Below the pieces are notes generated by a model. It searched no databases. It was not told the DNA's origin and worked only from the letters and a program-made list of their open reading frames with translations. Positions 56,901 to 64,000 of a stretch of DNA of 64,000 nt are shown in pieces. The DNA lies in contig NC_081836.1 of assembly GCF_030867095.1 (NCBI RefSeq), positions 30,082,338-30,146,337 on the forward strand, read 5' to 3'. Source of the DNA: Alligator mississippiensis. Its lineage: Eukaryota; Chordata; Crocodylia; Alligatoridae. Position 1 is the stretch's first letter, and each line of letters begins with the position of its first letter. Both the position numbers and the translations under genes were made by a program.

Positions 56901-59900
56901 TTTCCCCATAGGTGAACGCTGGATGCTGCTCCCTCACACAGGCGCTCCCTGGACCAGGCAGGAGGTTTTATGCAGTTGTGCTGCAGCGCCTTGAGCTCTG
57001 GGGCTGGCGCAGGGCAGTGGCCCCTGCAGGGGGAGCGGGGCAGGCCGCAACCCAGAGTGCTGTGGTGCTTGCAGCCTCAGCATACCTCCGCTTGGTTCCT
57101 CTGAAGACATGTCGAGAAGGAAGTTTCCATGACGCATGCTGCCACGGTAACGAAGGCCTTTCACAGGCTGCAGGAAGCTGCCTGACTGACACTTCCCGTG
57201 CAGGGGAGGCCTCGCCTGAAGCTGACCCCAGGCCCTGGAGCCAAAGCAGTCACAGCCCCCAAGCTCAGAGCTGGCCCATCAGCCTGCAAACATTCACCTC
57301 CTAGCCACACGGCCCCTGCCAACCGCAAGCTGCAGCACTGCACTGCACCCCTGCTCTCCACAGTGCTGGTCTGCTAGGCAAGGGTCTGAGGGAGGGGTCT
57401 TGAGCCTGCTGAAAGACAGAGGAGGCTTCTGAGAAGCTGCTCCCCATCTGCTCTGCCCTGTCCCACAGGCTGCCTGGCTAGCTGGGAACCTAGACACTGC
57501 CCAAGGGATGTGGCACTCCCTGAAGTGTGTGCATCTGCTGCTCCTGTCACTGCCATCACTGCTCTCAACACCCATCCCACCATGCTTCATTTCCCAGCAA
57601 ACCCCTCTTCCACCACACCCTTCTGCTCTATGCAACATCACTTGCAATCCAGCGAGATTCAAGGAGGTACTGGTCTAAGGTGGAACAAGCCACTCTCTCC
57701 TCCAGCACACTGATCTCAACCTGCCACTGGCACCACGTCTCCTTCCTTTCCCCTACAATGAATTTGGCCTTATTAAGAATATCTGTGCCAAGCTATGACA
57801 TACCACTGCATGGTCACCAGTGGGACTACGAGCAGATCTGACATGCTCATTTCCTGTGTTGGAAAGTAGCAGCACCACACTGCACCTGGTGCCAGGAAAG
57901 CTGTGCGCCACAGTTCGGTGGCCTAAGGCCAAGAGGAGAACCAGAGTGCTGGCAATCCTGCATTCACCTCTAACATCTTTCACCCAGAAGAATCCCAAAA
58001 TGTTTTGCAGCAGGTACAGGGACCACTCCCACTAACATGCAGTTGGCTCTGAATGGGAATGCAGAAGCTATTTAACAGCCTACTACAACCCTACATGAGT
58101 TTAAGACAGGAAGTGAAGAGTAGCACAATGTATCCAACAGAAACTGGGGGGGGGGTGCAGGGTGCGTGCAGATCTAGCTTGGGAAAGTGCAATGACCCTG
58201 AGCTGGAGCCCAGCCAGGACACAAGCAGCGCACCCCTTTCAAGTGCGCCAGGTTCTTTGACGGCCACGTGTTATCACCTTGGGGGGAACGTTCTTTCCAA
58301 ACAGAAGAGCCACATCCTGCTGCCCCTCACAACAGCAGTTGGAGCTGCAGGCATCACTGCAGATTCATAATGGTGTAAAGCAGAGGGGACTCGGGCCCAG
58401 CCCTACTGTGACCTTGCGCCCTGCATCTCCACCTGCTCTGGTCTTGACACTACTCACTGCAGCCTCTGGGCAGCATGTTGGCTCTGGCACAGATCCGACT
58501 CACAGGGAGGGAACCCTTTTTCCAAATCACTCCCCATGACATTCTGGGATTTCCCATCCCAAACTTGTGCCAGCACAGCCCCACTTAGCTCAATGAGCTA
58601 TACACCCCTGGCAGCCTGCCTTGAGGAATTCTGCCTGCAGGTGCTGAACCTTCTACCTTGCAGTGCCTGTTCCCCAGTTACTCACTAGTCCAGTTCCTTC
58701 ACTGCACAGACACTAACGGCTCAGGCCTTGCAACAGGCAGAGAGAGAGCACTAAAGGCTTCCACAGTTGAGCTGTCAGCATCAGTTTGCCCTCGTGCAGG
58801 TCCCATTTCCAACCAGTCACTGTTCCACCTGCATCCCCATTGCTCAGCACCCTGGGGCTATTGCTACCATGAAAAGGTCTGGTCAGGAGGGCAGCCAGTG
58901 CTTTGGAGCTGGGCTGTAATGCAATGAGGTAGCTCCAAACCCCACACTTGGAGAGGCCCACTTAACACCCCAGGCATGTCTGCTGAGTCCAGGACCCTCT
59001 GTTTGGGGTTCTGCTCTGAATAAGGCTCAGCAGTCTTGCACCCACTTCATAACTGGGGAAACTGAGGCAGCTGCTCAAGGCAACCCCACAAGTCAAAGGC
59101 AATGCTGAGATCCAAGCCCAGATTGTTTCCCTTCCAGCCTTGGGCATACCAGACCCTGAGGTCTCTCCTGTAGCACAGGTCCACTCCAGCAGGGCAGGGG
59201 AAGGAGCCAAGAGCTCAATAAGCTCAGGAGTTCTGCCTGTCAGCCACAGGCCCACATGCCTGGGTTGAAAATGGGGAGTCTAAGGCCTGGCCCCAAGCTC
59301 AGAGCCCAGGAGGGTAAGATAAATACCCTGCAAGAGAAAGCACAGTGTAGAGAGCCCATGGGTCCTAGTGGGGCTGAGCACCATCCTGCTCCAGGGCTGG
59401 GGGTGCCAGGGTAGTGATTAGAGAGCACAGACAGCTCCGTGCCCTGGGACCTGGCATGAATGGCAGGGTACTCCTCACAGGGACACACAGCTTGGCCATG
59501 GGGCTGCATAGCTGCTGGCTTCTTTCAGTTTGCTCCGCAGAAGCTGCAAGCCCTGCGCTCGCTCCTCTCATGTGGGTGCAGTAACGAGCTGCTATACTAG
59601 CTGCTCGTGGGCTGCCTGCATGCCAAGCTCCCTCTGCCCCTCATCAGGGTGCCTGGGCTGGGCGCTAAGAAATTGCCTCTCTCTGGAACCACTTCTCACC
59701 AGCTGCTTGGGCTGGGAGGAGAGGGAGCAGGTGGGCAGCCCCCTCCCTCTCTGCTGCTGTGTTTGAACAGCCTTGGAGGGAGCCTGTCACAGCATGGGGA
59801 GAGTGAGAGGCACTAGGAGGAAAGACAGGGCAGTGGCTGCCCCAGGTCCACAGTCATGTGGAAGATTAGCCTTCCTTGCCTGGCCTCATCCTGGGCCACC

Positions 59901-60260
59901 TCAAGGAGGGGATTTGCTCCACCTAGCAGCCCTGTCACATGCTGCAGGGATGGAGCTTTGCTCCCTCTCAGCAGCATCCTCAGCTCTGCCTTGCTGTGCT
60001 CTGGGCTGGGCTGGGTCTGTCAGGCTGCCACAGGTGATTAGCACTGAGTTCCCACGAGCTGCAGCCTCCCCCCTGCCCCATGAACTCGGGTAAGGCAGGG
60101 CAGAGCAGTCCAGTCCCTCTGGCTGGTGTCTCTGGGGACTGAATGGGGTGTAGTACTGGCTAATCCATCAGCCGTACAAGGTCCAACCTGCACTCCCCAC
60201 CCAGGCACTTACCTCCTCAGTGGTGAGTGGCATGCAGATGCGATACTCCTTGATCAGCAT
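28485..60260 (-). CDS. PITPNC1-like phosphatidylinositol transfer protein, complete, nine exons
   Basis: Class II soluble PITP (RdgB-beta type), moving phosphatidylinositol/phosphatidic acid between membranes. Exons in order: 60260-60213, 49871-49723, 41837-41749, 40826-40819, 40113-40042, 39507-39412, 39012-38857, 35340-35277, 28750-28485; 948 nt, 315 residues, all GT..AG with matching phases. Anchors: MLIKEYRICMPLT, KLPSWARAV, EKAWNYYPYTITEYTCSFLP, CSYKLVTVKFEVWGLQ, RDILLIGHRQAFAWVDEW. T58 and K60 fall where PITP-alpha has headgroup-binding T59 and K61. The tail keeps RPRKKSAPETLTLP, a 14-3-3-type phosphosite region in PITPNC1, then ends early (PALRERANAE; human PITPNC1 about 332). By eye it is roughly three-quarters identical to human PITPNC1, too divergent for a reptile orthologue, and it sits beside MSS51, so I call a paralogue. 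Confidence 0.93.
32192..32213 (+). repeat. Short interrupted CA repeat
   Basis: CA-rich run with one CCA interruption in PITP intron 8. Confidence 0.85.
34639..34713 (+). repeat. 16-bp direct repeat pair
   Basis: GGCCAAATTCAGCCCT occurs exactly at 34639-34654 and 34698-34713. The motif is like the end of palindromic MITEs common in reptiles; probably two half-copies. Confidence 0.5.
35277..35340 (-). CDS. PITPNC1-like exon 8
   Basis: 64 nt, acceptor GCTTGCAG|GTGATC, donor TGCG|GTAAGT. It encodes VIRDILLIGHRQAFAWVDEW, nearly identical to PITPNC1, followed by cysteine where PITPNC1 has tyrosine. Confidence 0.94.
35762..36512 (-). mobile_element. CR1 LINE 3' end in PITP intron
   Basis: The minus strand encodes AERDLGVMIDHKMNVSHQ and [20 protein letters not shown], followed by the CR1 3' UTR and a tail near 35762 (TTCATAGATTTCATAGAC on plus). 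5'-truncated. The RT C-terminal stretch is open for about 120 codons. Confidence 0.88.
37459..37680. mobile_element. Palindromic MITE, same family (222 bp)
   Basis: Starts GGGCGCAGCTACACAAGACG and ends, inverted, GGGCATGTCTACACGTGTGC. ACT flanks both sides, consistent with a 3-bp target duplication as in PIF/Harbinger elements. It shares CCATAGCAATGAGCTATGGT with the 10.9-kb element. It lies in an intron of the PITP gene. Confidence 0.6.
38225..38515 (-). mobile_element. CR1 LINE 3'-end fragment
   Basis: The plus strand shows ACCATAGAAAAGTAGGGCTG and GGAAAGGACCTCAGGAGG, the reverse complement of a CR1 tail, continuing into the end of the RT frame (FRLDIRKNFLTWRVVKHWNS). Located in the intron before PITP exon 8. 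Confidence 0.85.
38857..39012 (-). CDS. PITPNC1-like exon 7, core PITP signature
   Basis: 156 nt (52 codons), acceptor CGTGTAG|GACCCA, donor CACAAG|GTGAGG. It encodes KTGRGPLREGW and CSYKLVTVKFEVWGLQ, then TRVEQFVHK. These are the most conserved PITP-family segments and the basis of family assignment. Confidence 0.96.
39412..39507 (-). CDS. PITPNC1-like exon 6
   Basis: 96 nt, acceptor CTCTGCAG|ATCTTC, donor GGAG|GTAATG. It encodes IFHSDKILGDHEVSFLDIA then FDEIPERYY. The first half is clearly diverged from PITPNC1 (IFDNEAKDVEREVCFIDIA). Confidence 0.92.
40042..40113 (-). CDS. PITPNC1-like exon 5
   Basis: 72 nt (24 codons), acceptor TTTCTGCAG|TGCTCT, donor GAAT|GTAAGT, phase 0. It encodes CSFLPKFSIYIETKYEDN, matching PITPNC1, then a diverged CGDSEN where PITPNC1 has KGSNDT. 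Confidence 0.93.
40819..40826 (-). CDS. PITPNC1-like exon 4, 8-nt microexon
   Basis: The minus strand reads CTCAG|AGTACACG|GTAAGG. The 8 nt complete a glutamate codon and add TYR-THR, giving TIT-EYT-CSF exactly as in PITPNC1. Without it the exons on either side join out of frame. Acceptor and donor are both good. Confidence 0.9.
41749..41837 (-). CDS. PITPNC1-like exon 3
   Basis: 89 nt, acceptor CTCCCCAG|CAAACT, donor TACAG|GTAAGG. It encodes KLPSWARAVTPRIFYITEK and AWNYYPYTIT. It ends one base into a glutamate codon that only the microexon completes. Confidence 0.95.
43893..45678 (+). mobile_element. CR1 LINE with long open RT frame and rearranged 5' end
   Basis: A 546-codon frame, 43948-45588, covers the linker end and the whole reverse-transcriptase domain: NYRPVSLTSILGKVFEKI, YLDFRKAFDTVSH, GVPQGSVLGPILFN, the catalytic FADD at residues 280-283, and [20 protein letters not shown]. 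It ends in the CR1 3' UTR with tail ACTATGAATCTATGAATG. The endonuclease is missing. The first 85 bp are a duplicated internal piece (see findings), so the first ten residues of the frame are not CR1-colinear. An open frame this long suggests one of the younger CR1 copies here. Confidence 0.92.
47386..48029 (+). mobile_element. Possible solo LTR (644 bp)
   Basis: Ends TGTTATACAAAT and ATTTGTGTAACA form an inverted pair of LTR type (TG..CA). Inside, in LTR order, are a TATA box (GTTATAAAAGATGG near 47715) and AATAAA near 47957 followed by a short U5-like stretch. No second copy or internal region is seen. No direct target repeat is found; instead TA flanks both ends, so a TA-inserting DNA element is an alternative. 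Coding: none. Broken or solo fossil of unresolved family. Confidence 0.5.
47911..47942 (+). repeat. (GT)16 microsatellite
   Basis: Uninterrupted GT dinucleotide run inside the LTR-like element, between its TATA box and poly(A) hexamer. Confidence 0.97.
48823..49254. repeat. Probable DNA-transposon-like repeat with inverted ends
   Basis: The left end TTACCATATTTCTAGTTT and the right end, inverted, TTACCATATGTCAGGGTTTT resemble each other, each followed by an A-rich stretch and GGACA or its like. The interior is C-rich. No target duplication was recognised. Family unknown to me. Confidence 0.4.
49461..49477 (+). repeat. G17 homopolymer
   Basis: Seventeen consecutive G in the intron just below PITP exon 2. 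Other G or C runs occur at 48784-48794 and 62879-62890. Confidence 0.9.
49652..49724 (+). repeat. tRNA-like remnant abutting PITP exon 2 donor
   Basis: GTGCAGTGGTAGAGCAC folds as a D arm and matches the alanine-tRNA A-box region; ATGCT..AGCAT pairs as an anticodon stem but with a 12-nt loop; GATTCAGACTC resembles a B box. No good acceptor stem. Either a decayed tRNA pseudogene or the head of a tRNA-derived SINE, not a working tRNA. Confidence 0.4.
49723..49871 (-). CDS. PITPNC1-like exon 2
   Basis: 149 nt, acceptor CATTGCAG|TATCGT, donor TCCAG|GTGAGA. It encodes YRVGQLYTISKHSHQES, GEGVEVVKNEP and GQFTEKRVHL, holding the T/K pair used for headgroup contact. A tRNA-like remnant abuts the donor. 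Confidence 0.95.
52871..53010 (+). repeat. MIR SINE remnant
   Basis: GTGACAGTGGATAAAGCATT, then a degraded box-B region, then GGGTCACCCTGGGCAAATCA and TGGCTCAGCTCCTCC follow the MIR tRNA head and core in order. Confidence 0.65.
54281..54448. repeat. Near-perfect inverted repeat, 70-bp arms
   Basis: Left arm 54281-54350 and right arm 54379-54448 are reverse complements with 4 mismatches in 70 and a 28-nt loop. Similarity stops sharply at both outer edges. No flanking target duplication seen. It lies in PITP intron 1. It resembles no repeat family I know. Confidence 0.95.
60213..60260 (-). CDS. PITPNC1-like exon 1, start codon
   Basis: The ATG at 60260 has Kozak context ACCACCATGC. It encodes MLIKEYRICMPLTTEE, the PITPNC1 N-terminus; donor GAG|GTAAGT. 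The following intron is about 10 kb. Confidence 0.93.
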
Positions 60261-60497
60261 GGTGGTCCTGCTTGGTGTGCTGGGGCACAGGTGGCCCCTT
60301 CGGGAGGAAGCTGGTGGCAATGGGCGAGGCAGATCAGGTAGAGAGGCTGGTGCAGAGAGAGCGGAGCAGCACCCCAGGCTCTTTGGGAGAAGGACTCATT
60401 CTGCAGAGAGACAGAGCCGCCAGCGTGTGGGGAGAGGACAGCTCAGTGCAGAGCAGCAGATGGGACCTCGTGCATCCTGTCCGGGCAGCCCCAAGTG

Positions 60498-60505
60498 CTC
60501 TTATA
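60498..60505 (-). promoter_or_regulatory. TATA-like box of PITPNC1-like gene
   Basis: The minus strand reads GACTATAAGAGCA, about 240 bp upstream of the start codon, predicting transcription from roughly 60475 and a 5' UTR of about 210 nt. An inverted RFX/NF-Y-like palindrome, GTTGCCATGGCAG, lies at 60588-60600. Placement is by motif only; an untranslated upstream exon is not excluded. Confidence 0.45.
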
Positions 60506-63500
60506 GTCCCTGCCTTAGTCAGAGGCAAAGCTCCTCTCTCCTTCCTCCTCTGCTACAGGCACAGCTCCGCTTGTGACTTCATAATCCGTTGCCATGGCAG
60601 TGGTTGTGAGGTCACCAAGCTAGAGAGTAACACCCTGGCATGCACCAACAAGAGCTGGAAGGAGTGGAGGGAGGCCGGCACCTGCCTGTGTCAGCTCCCT
60701 GGGGCCAGGATCCTGGAGAAGGGAGGGAGATTCAGCCCTGCTTTAACCCTTTCCCTGCTAAAGGATGTGTGTTCCCCATGGCAACTGTCCTAAAGGAACT
60801 ATCCAATCGCTGTGCATGGACGGCACAGCCTGTGGCAAACGGGTGCCTCTTCCTTGGGAATCTGAGCCAAATTCCATAGTGATGGGAACCATAAATATCA
60901 GAAGCAAGGGGGGGGGGGAAGCAACCATTATGATTTATTTGTCCTGTGGGAGCAGCCAGGGGTCCAGTCCCAGACAAGGACACCACTGGGCTCAGCTCTA
61001 TGCAGACACAGGCCAAAGAGACCGACCCTGCCCCAAGGAGCTGCTGGTCAGGAAGTAGCTCTGAGCTGGGATCTGGCAGGTGTGTGAGGCCAAGTGTGAA
61101 AGACAGAGGCAGCATCAGGGACTGCAGGGCAGTACAGAAGGCCATCTCCTGACTGCCCACTACTGCAGCCTGCAACTCACTTCCCTGCAGCTTGCACCCT
61201 GGACCCACTGAGACCAAGGGACAAGGTTGCTCTCGCTGCCACTGGTACTGGGTGCTGGCCCCACCGCACACCAGGGCATCGCTATGCTCCTGACCCACCC
61301 CTGACCCATTGCAGACTGCACCCTGCTAAGTTTGGTTCAGCCTTTCTGAGCAAGCAGGGCTAGCAGGCTGCCCCAGACTGCACTCCCACAGCTAGACCAT
61401 GCTGCTGCAGATAGTGTAATAGTGCTGGGCTTGGTACTAGTCATTATCTCAAGCCTGCCTAGATTCTCTCCCTTGTCTCCTTCCTGCTTATCAGCCCCAG
61501 AGCATCCAGACTCTGCTTGCTGTTTCCCTGCCCTATGCCATAGGCTCTCTGTCGCAAGGGGAAGGGGTTTTATTCAGCAGACCATGCCTTCAAGTTCACA
61601 AGACTCCTGCCTGAAACACCCTGGCAGGGTGAGAAGAGGGACAGTGGGCTCTGCTGACTCCTTCAAGTCAGCAGCTTCTTTTGGATATAAGGGAGGCAGG
61701 AGTGGCTCCCTGGGGCAAGAGGACCTAGGGTGTGGGCTGACCAACTATGCAGAAGGAACCACAGGAACAGCCAAACCTGGGGAAGGACAGAGCTGTCCTT
61801 TATGCTGTTAGCTTGTTAACGTTTTGGCCAACCAAGCAAATCTCAGTGAGGGGGAGGAGCTGGACTCGACAGCATACACAAACCAGGCTTGGGGAAGGTC
61901 CCTGTTCACAGCCATTTATCATTACTGATTTCACAAATAACTGCTTTCAGCACTGAGCAACCTCCTGCAAGGCTTGTATGAGGATGGAGTGGGGACAATT
62001 AGCTGGCCCTTTAGAAGCAAGACTTTTTTATATGCAAGGCACAATGGAGGATGGTGCAAAAAGAGAGGGGAACTGAAGGGGCACTGAGGAGGGCAGAGTG
62101 AGAAGTTCCCACAAGGAAGCAGAAATGAAAAAGGGCAAAGATCCAAGTCGGGGAAGAGAGAATCCTACAGAGCTGCAGGCAAGCAGAGCAGACCTCCAAG
62201 AGAGGAGCGAGTGTTTTCTGGGTGTTGTTGCACCAGCGGGCCACTAGCAGTCTAGGCAGAATGGTAAGTGCAGCTTCCCGTGACAGAGGACAACAGGTTT
62301 CCTCCCTCCACTGCTCCTGCAGCAGCTGCACACAGCAGATGGGAGGTGCTGGGGTACTGTCATGCCCTGTGCTGCCCATCAGGAACCACCGTCCCCAAAA
62401 CTGGCTGCTATCTGACGTGCAAGCAGCGTGCCCATGTGAGGAGCTGTGAGGCATATCCACTGCACTTGCTGGGGTGTTGCTTGACCTGGTCCCTCAGCCT
62501 GCCAGTCATGTGAATGGGCAGTTAGTGCTCAGATTGCCAACTCCCCCATGCTCAGAAGAGATGTGCTCCTTCATTTGGCACCCTTCTGAAGAGCCATCTC
62601 CTCCTCAGGGAGGTGCTGAAATAAAGGCATGACAGGGCAGGGCCTAGACCCTAGCCTCCTGAGCACAGCCCCAGCTTCCAGGCAGAACAAGAAGCCATCT
62701 TCTCCCCTAGTTTGAGAGACAGATCCTGGAAACATAAGCAGCTACCAGAGCAGCCGCGATGTCTGCCTGGGTGTGCAGTCTGACTTGCTAGTTGTGGGAG
62801 GCTGGAACTGCCCCATGTACCTCAATGGGATGTCAGTGCTGAGACTCACTGCTCAGGGCATGGGTCACCAACCTCATGGGGGGGGGGGGCTCTGTCTGTG
62901 GGAGGAGCCCTCCAGCAGTATCTAAACATACAATATAACATCCTGCCCCCTCACCCCCCAACTCCTTCCAACTTGGAGGGGTGGAAGAGGGGTGACAAGG
63001 GACCTCTGTTGCTTCTGAGAAGAGAGAGGCCCCACATGGCTACTGGTGCTCTGTGGCAGAGACACCGCTCACAGCCCCTCAGGCTTCAGTATGGCCCTGG
63101 TCATTTTGGGAGCTTCTATCTGCCCAGAGTAGCAGTGCCAGCTCCTTCCTCCAGCTGCTGACTCTCATGGGGGCAGCTCCTGCTACTTGAAGGGATGGAT
63201 AGGCCACAAAGAGCCCCCCCCCCAGGACGGTTGTGAACTCCCAGCCTGTCCCTACTCAGGTGGACTCCCACTCTGAAGGGGGGCCAGGGCCAGGGCAGTA
63301 GAGGGTCAGTCCCACAGAAAGCTCCTTCCTCCTCACCTGGCTCCCAGCCCCTCTCCTCCCCTCCCCCCAGCACTTTCCTAGTAATCTGTGCCAAGCCAGA
63401 ATAGGGGCCATACCACACCTGGGAGGGCAACAGGCTAGGGAGTGGGGTGCAGTGTCACATGGATCAGATGAGCCTCCACCAGGTCCCAGCATAGTTAAGA

Positions 63501-64000
63501 CAGTCAACCCTGCTTGGGGTTGAGCCTGGGACCACAAGTACTGGAAATGCAAGCCTTTAACACCAGAGAAAAAAGGACAGGATCCCCCAGCTAGCAGCTA
63601 TAGCATGCTTATAACACTCTAGCTGCATAAGCCAGGTGGCTAGGCAGGGAGATCCATCAGCATAGAGCAGAAGCTAAAACAAATGAGGAAATGGGACTGG
63701 AGTAAAAGCCACCCATGCTGCTCCTGAGATCATGCTGGAAGGGCAGCAGATAGCTGGGGGAAGGCTGGCAAGCCATAGCCTAGGGATGGCTAGTAAGAAG
63801 ACCAAATCCAGCGGCAGCATGAACAGCATGAGGTCCTGCCCAATGGATGGGCAGAGACAGCAGCATCCCTCTGATGGACAAAGAGTGAGTGAGTGGTGAG
63901 GACAGGGCCTTTCAGTCTTCAGTTCATACTTTGCCCTGGGCCACCGGGCAGCCACCCAGGACAGAATGAAAGTGGTGAGAACAAAATGAAAGGGAGGGGG
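60506..64000. other. Upstream flank of PITP gene
   Basis: 3.5 kb with G runs near 60908 and 62879 and no recognised gene or repeat on either strand. Confidence 0.55.

Larger units (their letters stand above)
49872..60212 (-). other. PITP intron 1
   Basis: 10.3 kb with the MIR remnant, the 70-bp-arm hairpin and a possible L2-type remnant near 59050-59110 (AACTGGGGAAACTGAGGCAG). No exon recognised. Confidence 0.6.

Overview
This is vertebrate nuclear DNA, most likely reptilian and probably crocodilian. It has widely spaced exons with GT..AG introns, several CR1 LINE copies ending in the CR1 3' tail, hAT-type and other short inverted-repeat elements, MIR/L2-like remnants, a Penelope-like repeat I associate with crocodilians, and one CpG island. 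The organism call rests on this repeat mix and on protein similarity recalled from memory, not on a search.

Three host genes are supported exon by exon. (1) CFAP70 (TTC18), minus strand, from a CpG-island promoter near 8.1 kb to the left edge: only the first five coding exons (225 residues) are inside. (2) MSS51 (ZMYND17), plus strand, 13636-22593: six coding exons giving a complete 450-residue protein with an intact MYND zinc finger. (3) A PITPNC1-type phosphatidylinositol transfer protein, minus strand, 60260-28485: nine coding exons, one of only 8 nt, giving a complete 315-residue protein. It resembles PITPNC1 but differs enough, and sits in the wrong neighbourhood (beside MSS51), to look like a separate paralogue.

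Layout: 1-0.5 kb CR1 fragment; 0.8-5.7 kb CFAP70 exons with two hAT-like elements between or beside them; 7.7-8.5 kb CpG island with an RFX X-box; 8.5-13.6 kb spacer with a tandem Penelope-like repeat and a palindromic MITE cluster; 13.6-22.6 kb MSS51; 22.6-28.5 kb tail-to-tail spacer with candidate poly(A) signals; 28.5-60.3 kb the PITPNC1-like gene, whose introns hold CR1 copies (one with a long open reverse-transcriptase frame), a MITE, a possible solo LTR, a tRNA-like remnant and a 70-bp-arm hairpin; 60.5-64 kb upstream flank with no gene seen.

The genes do not form a pathway: CFAP70 acts in motile-cilium axonemes, MSS51 in muscle mitochondria, and the PITP in cytosolic lipid transfer. 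CFAP70 and MSS51 are divergent and may share the CpG island; MSS51 and the PITP gene converge. The most interesting items are the PITPNC1 paralogue with its microexon, the near-perfect inverted repeat at 54.3 kb, and the CR1 copy with a 63-bp internal piece duplicated at its 5' end.
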